Shown here: positions 8,037-16,422 of the stretch, piece by piece
Numbering within the stretch: position 1 is the first letter of the stretch
Layout: every line of letters begins with the position of its first letter
From: Myxococcales bacterium
GTDB taxonomy: Bacteria; Myxococcota; Polyangia; Polyangiales; Polyangiaceae
Direction: 5' to 3'
Length of the DNA: 44,257 nt
Assembly (NCBI GenBank): GCA_003151595.1
Contig: PLXW01000056.1
Span: forward strand, 13,766-58,022
Position numbers and translations under genes: made by a program
Notes under the pieces: generated by a model
The model's database searches: none
Told to the model about the DNA's origin: nothing
Seen by the model: only the letters and a program-made list of their open reading frames with translations

Positions 8037-9089
8037 ATGAGCAGCTTCCTTGGTCGCATCTCGCTAGGAACCATCCTCTTTCTTGCCGCCTGCGGAGGTG
8101 TGGCCGAGGGACCAGGCAATCCTTCTCCGAGCCCTTCACCGAGTCCCGCTCCGGGCCCCTCTCCGACGCCGTCACCGGGTCCCTCTCCGGTCGCCGGTTC
8201 GTTCGCCTTTCCCGTCGGTGTCGAGACTGCGTGCAGTGCGACCGTCATGCAGTTGAGCGCGCACCTTCAGTCGACGACCGGCTTCGAACAAACAACCGAG
8301 CCGGCCACCGTCACCGTGACCTCGAGTAACGGAGTGCTGACCGCCACTGTGAGCGGCACCCGCGATCCGATCGCCCCCGTCACGTTCATCGCGACCTCGA
8401 ACGCATCGGCGTCCGTACAGCCCGGTCAGACGTTGACCGTGCCGGTCGCGACGATCACGACGGTGGCGCCGGGTTCGCCTGAGATCTCCACTGCGCTCCC
8501 CGTCAGCGGCGGATCGATGAGTCTCGACGGGGATACCTTCTTCATGTCGCTCGAGCTTCCGCTGCAGCAGGGGACCGACGGCCCGGCCGCGATCGCCGTC
8601 GCCTTCGCGTGCTCTGCCGGTGCTCCATCCGGGACCACAACCGAAGGCGCAGCATTCACGGCGCTCCCACTCGGCATCTACACGCAGTGCTCGACGGACC
8701 TCGAGCAAGTGGCAGCCGGAGGACTGTCGGGCGGCGACACGACGGTCACACTCGCGAACGACGGCGGAAACCTCACGCTGACTGTGGGCGGGTCCCAACC
8801 GCTCGTCACCGGAACGCTCGGCCTCACGTCGATCAACGCGGCGGCGGCGACGATCCCGAGTGGTCAATCCTTCGGCGCGGCACAGGCGTCGGCCACTCTC
8901 TCCTGCGCACGGGAACCCTATGTGCCGATGGAGTCGGAGTGGCCCTTGTCCGTCACGGGCGGCACGGTGACGACCGACGGACAGTGGCTCACCTTTTCAT
9001 TGGTGGGGACGGGCCCGTGCTCGACCGAAGAGAGGCTCGCCATCGTGTGTGGCGCGCAGTCATCGCTCACTTCCGGAGTCGCGCCCTGA
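8037..9089 (+). CDS. lipoprotein with Pro/Ser linker and repeated beta domains
   Basis: 350 residues from the ATG at 8037, chosen over 8031 because AGGGGA lies about 6 bases upstream. The signal ends in the lipobox LAAC. A linker of Pro-Ser repeats (NPSPSPSPSPAPGPSPTPSP) leads to three similar segments of about 95 residues, each with ACS or QCS near its start and a final Cys (VETACSATV...FACSAG; IYTQCSTDL...LSCARE; then LSVTGG...IVCGA). The repeats suggest duplicated beta-sandwich domains, each with a disulfide, on the cell surface. Function unknown. Confidence 0.85.
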   Translation: MSSFLGRISLGTILFLAACGGVAEGPGNPSPSPSPSPAPGPSPTPSPGPSPVAGSFAFPVGVETACSATVMQLSAHLQSTTGFEQTTEPATVTVTSSNGVLTATVSGTRDPIAPVTFIATSNASASVQPGQTLTVPVATITTVAPGSPEISTALPVSGGSMSLDGDTFFMSLELPLQQGTDGPAAIAVAFACSAGAPSGTTTEGAAFTALPLGIYTQCSTDLEQVAAGGLSGGDTTVTLANDGGNLTLTVGGSQPLVTGTLGLTSINAAAATIPSGQSFGAAQASATLSCAREPYVPMESEWPLSVTGGTVTTDGQWLTFSLVGTGPCSTEERLAIVCGAQSSLTSGVAP

Positions 9090-9137
9090 TGTCGACATAG
9101 GCCGTCTCGACGAGCTGGGCGCGGCTAGACTGGCGCC

Positions 9138-9467
9138 GTGGAGATCCGCGACGTGCCTTTTCAGGCGATCGACTGGGGGCAGATCGAGTCGACCGTGCAC
9201 CCGGGCGACCCCGGCACCGCGACATGGCGAACCGTGAACGCGGGCAACGTTCGGGTGCGCCTCGTCGAGTACTCGCTCGGCTACGTCGCCGATCACTGGT
9301 GCGAACGTGGGCACGTCGTTCACGTGCTGGACGGAGAGCTCGTCACCGAGCTACGTGACGGGCGCACGGTCACCCTCGTCGCGGGGCAGACGTACGTCGT
9401 CGCCGACGCCGACGGCGCCCATCGCTCGCGCGCCCCTCGCGGGGCTCGCCTCTTCATCGTGGACTGA
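9138..9467 (+). CDS. DHCW-motif-type cupin protein
   Basis: 109 residues from GTG. It matches the small cupin family named for a DHCW motif (here ADHWCERGHVVHVLDGEL). It is a single beta-barrel with WRTVNAGNVRVRLVEYS, the His-bearing strand, LRDGRTVTLVAGQTYVVADA and the end LFIVD, as usual for the family. The His residues in DHWC, RGH and DGAHRS probably bind a metal. Length fits the family (about 110). Substrate unknown. It starts 48 bases after the upstream lipoprotein on the same strand. Confidence 0.85.
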   Translation: MEIRDVPFQAIDWGQIESTVHPGDPGTATWRTVNAGNVRVRLVEYSLGYVADHWCERGHVVHVLDGELVTELRDGRTVTLVAGQTYVVADADGAHRSRAPRGARLFIVD

Positions 9468-9500
9468 GCCGCTGCATCGTCGACCGCGAGGAGCGCTAAA

Positions 9501-10880
9501 TCAGCCGAGTTCGAAGTCCCCACCGCCCGGCAACTCCTTCGCGACTTCGCGGAGCGCTCCGCGCAGTCCCTCCTCGAACGACGGGTGATAGAACGGAGCG
9601 CGCAAGAGCTCCTTCACCGTGCACTTTCGCTCGATTGCGAGCGCGAGGAGATGCGCCAGATGCTCCCCATCCGGCGCACACAGCTCGGCGCCGAGGAGCG
9701 CGCCGCTCGCCTTCTCCGCGTAGACCCGCAACCGACCTCCCCTACGCAAGGCCAAGACTGCCCGCCCCTGGTCCGCGAAGCTCACTTCCCCGATGGCGAC
9801 GTTCTCTCGATCGAGCTGGGAATGGTGTTTTCCAACCAATGCCACATTGGGATGGGTGAACACGATGCTGAGCGGCACGCGGCGCTCGTAGCTCTTCACT
9901 GTGTCGGTGCGCGCGTTGAGTCCCGCGATGTGGCCCTCATCGGCCGCCTCGTGCTGAACGGGACGATCGCCGCCGGCGTCGCCGACGAGGAACACCGGCA
10001 GCCGGCCGATCTGCAGTGTGGCCGGGTCGACCTCGGGCCTACCGTGCTCGTCGAGCGCGACCCCCAGAGTCTCGAGCCCGAGCCCATCGAGATTCGGCCG
10101 CCGACCCAGCGCCACGAGGACGCTCTCGACGACCACCGAAGCGTCGCCGGCTTTCACACGGAGGCCCCCGTCCTCGACAGACAACTCCGCTTCGTGACCG
10201 AGATGAACCGTGAGCTCCGCTCGCAAGACCTCGAGCAGACACGCCTGGACGGTCTCGTCGCTCAGGCCGGCCAAGGTGGTCTTGCCGTCGAACGCCGTCA
10301 CTGCGCACCCGAGTCGCGCGAGCGCCTGGGCGAGCTCTGCTCCCACCCCTCCTAGCCCGAGCACGGCCACGCGCTCCGGGAGCGTCTTCTGCTCGAAGAG
10401 GGTATCTGTCGTCAGCAAGCGGTCGGCGAACGGCCCCCACGCCTCCGGTACGATCGGTCGCGAGCCGGTGGCGAGGATGATTCGATCGGCGACGAGCTCT
10501 TGGCCATTCACGACCAACCGGTTTGGGCCGAGCAGTCTGGCGCGGCCAGTGATTGCCCGATCGCCCAGGTCGCCGGTGAGTTGACGCGCTCCCTTCAGCT
10601 GTTCGTCGCGGACCCTCCGCACGCGCGCCAGGACCGATGACAGATCGACCGTGAGATTCTCTCCGGCCGAAATACCAAATTCAGAAAAGTCGCGTCGGCG
10701 ATGGAAGGCGCTGGCGGCTTCGATCAACGCCTTTGACGGCATGCAACCAACACGCGCGCACATCGTGCCCCACGGACCATCGTTGATGACGACGAAATTC
10801 TCCGTGTATTTTCTGACCTCGCGAAACGCGCCGAGTCCAGCGGTCCCCGCGCCAATGATGGCGACGTCCAGCTTCTTCAA
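9501..10880 (-). CDS. dihydrolipoyl dehydrogenase-type flavin disulfide reductase
   Basis: 459 residues. The FAD-binding motif GAGTAGLGA (10-18), redox pair Cys41-x4-Cys46 (CARVGCMPSKAL), NAD-binding GLGGVGAELAQAL, second FAD motif VFLVGDAGG and the C-terminal HPSFEEG catalytic His-Glu are all present, so the enzyme should be active. Length fits dihydrolipoamide dehydrogenase and mercuric-reductase-like enzymes (about 460). There is no neighbouring lipoyl-enzyme gene, so the real disulfide substrate is open. It follows the gene at 10891-11643 by only 10 bases, so the two probably form one operon. Confidence 0.9.
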   Translation of the reverse strand: MKKLDVAIIGAGTAGLGAFREVRKYTENFVVINDGPWGTMCARVGCMPSKALIEAASAFHRRRDFSEFGISAGENLTVDLSSVLARVRRVRDEQLKGARQLTGDLGDRAITGRARLLGPNRLVVNGQELVADRIILATGSRPIVPEAWGPFADRLLTTDTLFEQKTLPERVAVLGLGGVGAELAQALARLGCAVTAFDGKTTLAGLSDETVQACLLEVLRAELTVHLGHEAELSVEDGGLRVKAGDASVVVESVLVALGRRPNLDGLGLETLGVALDEHGRPEVDPATLQIGRLPVFLVGDAGGDRPVQHEAADEGHIAGLNARTDTVKSYERRVPLSIVFTHPNVALVGKHHSQLDRENVAIGEVSFADQGRAVLALRRGGRLRVYAEKASGALLGAELCAPDGEHLAHLLALAIERKCTVKELLRAPFYHPSFEEGLRGALREVAKELPGGGDFELG

Positions 10881-10890
10881 GAAAACCTCC

Positions 10891-11643
10891 TCAGGCCCCG
10901 CTGGCCGCGTGACGAAGCGCAGGTTGAGCCTGATCTGTCACCGGCGAGCCGTGCCCGACCAAGATCAATCGAATGTCGCGACGTTCCGCCAATGCGACGA
11001 GCCACGCCCGCATCGCCTGCCGATTGACGACCTCGCGCCAGCGGACGACTCGTCCCACGCCGAAGCCGCCACCCGGTGGACCGAGCACCTTCAGAAGAAG
11101 CCCGACGAGCCCTCCCGGCGGCGGAGTGAGATTTCCGAGCAGCTCGCATGCACACAACGCGACGCCGCCCTCGACGGGGAGCTCGAGGACCGCCTCGTGG
11201 TAGCTCGTGCCCGGCAAGGCGTAGGCGCGGATCCCGAACGCGCCGAGCTCCTCCAGGCCGGCGTCGATCGGCACGTTCCGGGCCTTCCCGGGATCGGGCG
11301 CGAGCACCCTGAGGTTGGGGTAGCGCCGCTTGTAAAATGGCGCGTCCATTTGGTGGCGGTCATGCGGCATGATCATGATCGCGGGCGTCCCCAACGCCTC
11401 GAGCGCGCGCATGCCGTCTTCGTGCATCGCGATCACGCTGTACAGAATGAGCCGACCGTCGGGGAGACGGTAGATGGTCATGTTGCGCGGGACCGCCGCC
11501 AACTTGAGCGACCCTTTCACTTGCCAGAGGCCGGCCGCGAGCGTGCGGGGAGGATCGTAGGGGTAGATACGGATGGGGCGCGCTTCGCCGGCGCCCACGC
11601 TTAGAGCAGCTGGCGTGCCTTCAATCGTTCCATGGGTATGCAT
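10891..11643 (-). CDS. DUF4336-like, degenerate metallo-beta-lactamase-fold protein
   Basis: 250 residues from ATG. The order of segments recalls DUF4336 and related beta-lactamase-fold proteins: NMTIYRLPDGRLILYSVIAM, LEALGTPAIMIMPHDRHQMD, APFYKRRYPNLRVLAP, PGTSYHEAVLELP, and near the end ILVGHGSPVTD. The canonical HxHxDH zinc motif is not present; MPHDRHQMD is the nearest match, so catalysis cannot be assumed. It probably shares a transcript with the downstream disulfide reductase, which may hint at a redox or detoxification role (inference). Confidence 0.65.
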   Translation of the reverse strand: MHTHGTIEGTPAALSVGAGEARPIRIYPYDPPRTLAAGLWQVKGSLKLAAVPRNMTIYRLPDGRLILYSVIAMHEDGMRALEALGTPAIMIMPHDRHQMDAPFYKRRYPNLRVLAPDPGKARNVPIDAGLEELGAFGIRAYALPGTSYHEAVLELPVEGGVALCACELLGNLTPPPGGLVGLLLKVLGPPGGGFGVGRVVRWREVVNRQAMRAWLVALAERRDIRLILVGHGSPVTDQAQPALRHAASGA

Positions 11644-11737
11644 CGGCGAGTCGTCCGTGCAAGTTGCATCCCAGCAGGAAGGGCGACAAAGCGCGGGAGA
11701 TCCAACGCGATGAGGTGCGGAACCGCCTCAACTCGAC

Positions 11738-12382
11738 ATGAACACCTCATACGACGCTTCGTGGGAGTGCGGCGACGTCGCCATGTTCGCGATGAGCTTC
11801 GTCGCCGACACCGACGCGCTCATTCTCGACCTCCGCGACAACCTCGGCGGGCACCCCCAGATGGTGACCCTCCTCGCGAGCTACGTCTTCGACGGCTGGA
11901 CGCAGCAGCTCTCTTCGATCTACTGGCGCGGCACCGGCGACACGGTGCCTGCGTGGACCTCGTCGTACGTGCCCGGCAAACGCTTCGGCAAGGACAAGCC
12001 TGTGTACGTGCTCACGAGCAGCAGGACGGTCTCGGCGGCGGAGGCGTTCGCCTACGATCTCCAGGCCGCCAAGCGCGCGACCATCGTCGGCGAGGTGACC
12101 GTCGGCGGGGCGAACCCCGGGAACATCTTCCGCGCCGGCGATCACTTCCGCATGCAGGTCGCCGAGGGGCGCGCCATCAACCCGATCACGAAGACCAACT
12201 GGGAGGGCACGGGCGTCCGGCCCGACGCCCCCGTCCAGGCCGACCTCGCGCTCGCGACCGCGCAGCTCCTCGCGCTGAAGGGGCGCGAAGGCAAGGTGAC
12301 CGACGCCGAGCAAAAGGAGGAGATCGCGAAGGCGACCAAGGATGCGCAGGCCGAGCTCGATCGACGGAAGCGAGCGCACTGA
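11738..12382 (+). pseudogene. N-terminally truncated S41-family peptidase
   Basis: 214 residues matching only the catalytic C-terminal half of S41 (tail-specific/IRBP-like) peptidases: DALILDLRDNLGGHPQMVTL, then YVLTSSRTVSAAEAFAYDLQ with the serine nucleophile region, and VGEVTVGGANPGN. Family members usually run to 330-450 residues with a signal peptide and a helical domain before this. Here the frame is closed by a TGA at 11711-11713 and no such region precedes the ATG, so the gene appears to be a remnant. It might still be translated, but without a signal peptide it would stay in the cytoplasm. Confidence 0.75.
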
Positions 12383-12474
12383 CAGCAGCGTCGCCGTCGT
12401 GCCTTGCCGCGCTCCTGCCCGCCGTGCTCTTCATTTGCGCGCGCCGCTTCGCGCGCTCGACCAAGGGGATCGCC

Positions 12475-13905
12475 ATGCAAGAGAAGCTCAAGTTCTACAT
12501 CGACGGCAGCTGGGTCATGCCGGTCACGTCGAAGACGCTCGACGTCGTGAACCCCGCCACCGAGGAGGCCTATGCCCGCATCAGCCTCGGCTCGAAGGCC
12601 GACGTCGACAAGGCGGTCATCGCCGCGCGACGCGCGTTCGAGACCTTCTCGCGGACGACGCGCGAGGAGCGGCTCGCGCTCCTGCAGAAGATCGTCGAGA
12701 CCTACCAGAAGCACTACGGCGAGGTCGTCGAGACCATCTCGCGCGAGATGGGCGCGCCGCTCTGGCTCTCGAAGGCCGCACAGGCCGCCACGGGGCTCGC
12801 GCACTTTGGCGAGGCGATGCGCGTGCTCAAGGAGTTCCGGTTCGAGCGCATCGTCGGCACGACCGCCATCGCCCACGAGCCGGTCGGCGTGTGCGGGCTC
12901 ATCACGCCGTGGAACTGGCCGATCAACCAGATCACCTGCAAGGTCGCGCCGGCCCTCGCGGCGGGCTGCACGATGGTGCTCAAGCCGAGCGAGGTCGCGC
13001 CGATGAGCGCGCTCCTCTTCGCCGAGATCCTGGCCGAGGCAGGCGTACCGGCAGGCGTGTTCAACCTCGTGAACGGCGACGGACCCGGCGTCGGCGAGGC
13101 GATGTCGGCGCATCCCGGCATCGACATGATGTCGTTCACCGGCTCCACGCGCGCGGGCATCGCCGTCGCGAAGGCGGCGGCCGACAGCGTCAAGAGAGTG
13201 TCGCAGGAGCTCGGCGGCAAGTCGGCCAACCTCGTCCTCGACGACGCCGACCTGTCGAAGGCCATCCCCGAAGGGGTGCAAGCCTGCTTCATGAACTCGG
13301 GCCAGTCGTGCAACGCGCCGACGCGGATGTTCGTGCCGCGCGCCAAGCAGGCGCAGGCGATCGATCTCGCCAAGGCGACCGCCGCGACGGTGAAGGTCGG
13401 TGACCCGTTCGCGGACGGGACGACGATCGGCCCGGTCGTGAGCGAGACGCAGTGGAACAAGATCCAGGCGCTGATCCAGAAGGGGATCGACGAAGGGGCG
13501 ACGCTGGTCACCGGGGGACTCGGTCGACCGGAGGGGCTGACCCACGGCTACTACGTGCGTCCCACCGTCTTCGCGGACGTGAAGAACGACATGACCATCG
13601 CGCGCGAGGAGATCTTCGGACCGGTCCTCGCCATCCTCCCGTACGACAGCGAGGCGGACGCGATACGGCAGGCGAACGACACGGTCTACGGACTGTCCGG
13701 GTACGTGCAGTCCGGCGATCTCAGTCACGCCCGCAAGGTCGCCGCCCAGCTCCGCACGGGGAACGTGCACCTCAACGGCGCGCAGGTCGACTTCAAGGCC
13801 CCCTTCGGCGGCTACAAGCAGTCGGGCAACGGGCGCGAGTGGGGCGAGACGGGCTTCGAGGAGTTCCTCGAGGTCAAGGCTGTCATGGGCTACCAGCCGG
13901 CGTAG
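12475..13905 (+). CDS. NAD(P)-dependent aldehyde dehydrogenase
   Basis: 476 residues from ATG, with AAGGGG upstream. It oxidises an aldehyde to the acid. Motifs: PWNWPINQI (substrate and cofactor pocket), KPSEVAP, FTGSTRAGI, QELGGKSANLVL with general-base Glu245, NSGQSCNAPTR with nucleophile Cys279, and EEIFGPVLAI. Length and motif order fit the ALDH superfamily, near betaine/phenylacetaldehyde-type enzymes; the exact substrate cannot be read. It begins 92 bases after the S41 remnant on the same strand. Confidence 0.93.
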   Translation: MQEKLKFYIDGSWVMPVTSKTLDVVNPATEEAYARISLGSKADVDKAVIAARRAFETFSRTTREERLALLQKIVETYQKHYGEVVETISREMGAPLWLSKAAQAATGLAHFGEAMRVLKEFRFERIVGTTAIAHEPVGVCGLITPWNWPINQITCKVAPALAAGCTMVLKPSEVAPMSALLFAEILAEAGVPAGVFNLVNGDGPGVGEAMSAHPGIDMMSFTGSTRAGIAVAKAAADSVKRVSQELGGKSANLVLDDADLSKAIPEGVQACFMNSGQSCNAPTRMFVPRAKQAQAIDLAKATAATVKVGDPFADGTTIGPVVSETQWNKIQALIQKGIDEGATLVTGGLGRPEGLTHGYYVRPTVFADVKNDMTIAREEIFGPVLAILPYDSEADAIRQANDTVYGLSGYVQSGDLSHARKVAAQLRTGNVHLNGAQVDFKAPFGGYKQSGNGREWGETGFEEFLEVKAVMGYQPA

Positions 13906-13913
13906 GCCGCGAG

Positions 13914-13933
13914 CGCTTCCCGTTCAGGGAGCG
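13914..13933. terminator. possible bidirectional terminator hairpin
   Basis: CGCTTCC CGTTCA GGGAGCG can fold into a 7-bp stem between the convergent stops at 13905 and 13924. It has no T-run and overlaps the end of the minus gene, so support is weak. Confidence 0.25.
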
Positions 13934-14289
13934 GGGTCGTAGCCGATCTCGATCCGGATGCCGTCAGGATCTGGAACGAAGCACACGTACGCTTCGTCGA
14001 TCACCATCGGCGCCGGCGCATCGACGCCCGCGGCTCGGAGGCTCGCTACGAGCTGATCGACGTGGGCGCGCGATTGCGCCCGGACGCCGAGGTGATTGAG
14101 ACCGACGCCTTGACGCACGTACGCGTGCCCGGGATCGCGAGCCTGCCGAAGCTCGACGAAGATGTGTTGCTCGTTCGTCCAGACGTGATCGCGATCCTTG
14201 CGGAAGCCCAGGAGGGGAAAGACACGATCGTAGTGGGCGACGCTGGTCGCGAGGTTGCTGACGGTGAGGACGAGGTGATCGAGTTCCAT
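13924..14289 (-). CDS. VOC (glyoxalase/bleomycin-resistance-type) protein
   Basis: 121 residues. It starts with MELDHLVLTVSNLATSVAHY, the usual first metal-ligand strand of the vicinal-oxygen-chelate fold. It continues with VGLNHLGVRAQSRAHVDQL, a second His-bearing strand, and ends with CFVPDPDGIRIEIGYDP, where the Glu is the last ligand. That gives a complete metal site (His4, His in LNH, Glu in IEIGY). It is the last gene of a minus-strand operon with the transporter and the SDR. Substrate unknown. Confidence 0.85.
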   Translation of the reverse strand: MELDHLVLTVSNLATSVAHYDRVFPLLGFRKDRDHVWTNEQHIFVELRQARDPGHAYVRQGVGLNHLGVRAQSRAHVDQLVASLRAAGVDAPAPMVIDEAYVCFVPDPDGIRIEIGYDPAP

Positions 14290-14332
14290 GCGGGAGTGGA
14301 ACCGATGGCGGTGGCGGGGGATTCCCGCCCCC

Positions 14333-15565
14333 TCATCGAGCCGGTCCTGCGTGCTTCGCGACGATGGTGACCGCGGCCATGTGACCGCTCACGTTGAGCA
14401 CCGTGGCGAATGTATCGGGAATGGCATCCACCGCGATCAGGATCCCGATTCCTTCGACGGGGAGCCCGATCGCCGCGAACAGCGGCGTGAGCATGATGAA
14501 CGCACCGCGCGGGATTCCCGGTACGCCGAAGGTGAGAAACACCGACGCGAAGGCCACGCTGAGAAGTCCCGAGACGCCGAGCGGTACCCCATAGAAGTGA
14601 CTCACGAACAACGCGCCCGTGGTCCACGAGACCGGTCCGGCCACCTTGAACGTGGAGACGGCGAGGGGGAGCACGAACCCCGTCACCGACGGCGGAATGT
14701 CGATTCGCTCGGCGCTCTCCACGAGCGCGGGGAGCGACGCGATCGACGAGCTCGAGCTGAAGGCGATGAGCTGCGCCGGCAGCAGCGCCTTCGCGTAGCG
14801 CGCGATGCCGGGGCGGGCCATCGTCGCGACCACCGGATAGAGCAGGAGGACGGCGAGAATGCAGGCGAGCGAATACGCCACGACATAGAAGCCGATCGCG
14901 CCGACGAGCGAAGCGCCCGCGCGCGACGCCAGCGGCAGCACGAGGGCGAACACGCCGACCGGCGCGAGCAAGATGATCCACCGGACGAGCAGCAGCATCG
15001 CATCGGCGATCCCGCGGAAGAAAGACAGCACTGCGGCGCGCGGCGCGCTGTCTATCCGCGACAGCGCGACGGCCAACAGCAGCGTGAAGAGGACGAGGGG
15101 GAGCATGGCTCCGTTTGCTGCCGCTGCGATCGGGTTCGTGGGAATGAGCGACGTGAGCCACCCGCTGAAGGTCTGCGCCTGGCCGCTATTTGAGAGATCG
15201 TGCGCCGCTTCGGCCGCACCTGCGGGGAGCGTCAGCGTTCCGCGGGGCGCCGGCATCAGCGTGAACGCCAGCCGTATCAACGGGATCATCACGACGGCCA
15301 TCGCGCTGCTCAGCATCACGAACACGCCGATCGTCCTCCCACCGATCCGGCCGATCGCCGAACCCGCCGTGGACGACACACCGGTGATGAGCAGCGAAAC
15401 GATCAGCGGAATGACCGTCATGCGGATGGCGTTCACCCAGAGCGCGCCGAGCGGCGCCACGAGATCCGCGAGCCGAAGTGCCTCGGCGCTCCCGCTGAGC
15501 GCGACTCCTGCGCCGACCGCGACGGCGATGGCCAGCGCCGTGAGGACACGATTGCTTTCACTCAT
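14333..15565 (-). CDS. DAACS (dicarboxylate/amino acid:cation symporter) family transporter with altered binding site
   Basis: 410 residues, hydrophobic throughout with about eight helices and two hairpins. It aligns with archaeal GltPh: PLGALWVNAIRMTVIPLIVS, the serine-rich hairpin AFSSSSSIASLPALVE, FGVPGIPRGAFIMLTPLF and AVDAIPDTFATVLNVSGHMA. Key sites differ. The NMDGT motif is replaced by FKVAG (Phe306-Lys307-Val308). The substrate Arg (GltPh Arg397) is Ala387. The sodium ligand Asp405 is His395. The substrate is therefore probably not aspartate or glutamate, and sodium coupling may be lost (inference). The start is 13 bases after the SDR stop, so they are likely co-transcribed. Confidence 0.88.
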   Translation of the reverse strand: MSESNRVLTALAIAVAVGAGVALSGSAEALRLADLVAPLGALWVNAIRMTVIPLIVSLLITGVSSTAGSAIGRIGGRTIGVFVMLSSAMAVVMIPLIRLAFTLMPAPRGTLTLPAGAAEAAHDLSNSGQAQTFSGWLTSLIPTNPIAAAANGAMLPLVLFTLLLAVALSRIDSAPRAAVLSFFRGIADAMLLLVRWIILLAPVGVFALVLPLASRAGASLVGAIGFYVVAYSLACILAVLLLYPVVATMARPGIARYAKALLPAQLIAFSSSSSIASLPALVESAERIDIPPSVTGFVLPLAVSTFKVAGPVSWTTGALFVSHFYGVPLGVSGLLSVAFASVFLTFGVPGIPRGAFIMLTPLFAAIGLPVEGIGILIAVDAIPDTFATVLNVSGHMAAVTIVAKHAGPAR

Positions 15566-15578
15566 CGAATGGCGCTCC

Positions 15579-16331
15579 TCACATCATCAGGTCGCCGCCG
15601 TTGATGTCGAGCGACGTGCCGGTGAGATACCCGGCCTCCTCCGATGCGACGAAGCAGATCAGGTCGGCGACTTCCTCCGCGGTTCCGAGTCGCGGCACGG
15701 GGTAGCTCGCGGCGAGTCGTTCGAGCAGATCGTCCGATGCGTTCTCGCGGGTGAGCTCCGTGTCGATCATGCCAGGGCAGATCGCATTGACCGTGATGCC
15801 GAACTTGCCGAGCTCTTTCGCGCTCGCGCGCGTGAGCCCGAGGAGCCCCGCCTTCGACGCCGTGTAGTGAGCGCCGCCGAGCGTGCTGACGGTGCGCCCG
15901 GCCGAGGACGAGATGTTGATGATGCGGCCGTAGTGCTGCGCCTTCATGATCGGCAGCGCCGCCTGCGTGAACAGGAAGGGGACCGTCATGTTCACTTCGA
16001 GCGCGAGCCGCCATTCGTCGACGGAGAGGTCGGGAAACCGCGTCGACTTCGCGTGCGCGGCGTTGTTGACGACGATGTCGACGCGGCCGAAGTGATCGAG
16101 CGTCTCCTTCACCATCCGCGCGGGAGCGCCCTCCACGGCGACATCACCCGGAACGGCCAGCGCGCGCGCGCCGAGCGAGGATGCGTGTTCCGCGGCGCGG
16201 GCGGCGTCGCGCACGTTGATGGCCACCGAGGCTCCCCGCGCGTGGAGCCGTTCGACGGCGGCACGTCCAAGTCCGCGCGCCGCTCCGGTGACGATTGCAA
16301 CCCTGCCACTCAGATCCGCGAGGGGACGCAT
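15579..16331 (-). CDS. short-chain dehydrogenase/reductase (SDR)
   Basis: 250 residues from ATG at 16331; the frame extends upstream, but that part reads as noise. Classical SDR: TGAARGLG cofactor loop (15-22), NNAA, a Ser in IINISSSAGR, and YTASK with the catalytic Tyr-Lys, then CPGMIDTEL and YLTGTSLDINGG at the end. It is most like 3-oxoacyl-ACP reductase or glucose-dehydrogenase-type SDRs, but the substrate cannot be assigned. It is first in an operon with the transporter and VOC gene, which suggests uptake and oxidation of the same compound. Confidence 0.9.
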   Translation of the reverse strand: MRPLADLSGRVAIVTGAARGLGRAAVERLHARGASVAINVRDAARAAEHASSLGARALAVPGDVAVEGAPARMVKETLDHFGRVDIVVNNAAHAKSTRFPDLSVDEWRLALEVNMTVPFLFTQAALPIMKAQHYGRIINISSSAGRTVSTLGGAHYTASKAGLLGLTRASAKELGKFGITVNAICPGMIDTELTRENASDDLLERLAASYPVPRLGTAEEVADLICFVASEEAGYLTGTSLDINGGDLMM

Positions 16332-16422
16332 GTGGTGGACGAGACTAGAGGACCATCGGCCGACTTGGCAGCGCGGATGGCCCTCGGCGACGAACCCACG
16401 CCCGGACCTCGACAAGCGCCGC

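Noticed and set aside
12384..13770. Long minus frame opposite the aldehyde dehydrogenase
   Set aside because: Shadow of the dehydrogenase codons; low-complexity Arg/Asp/Leu composition and no start context.
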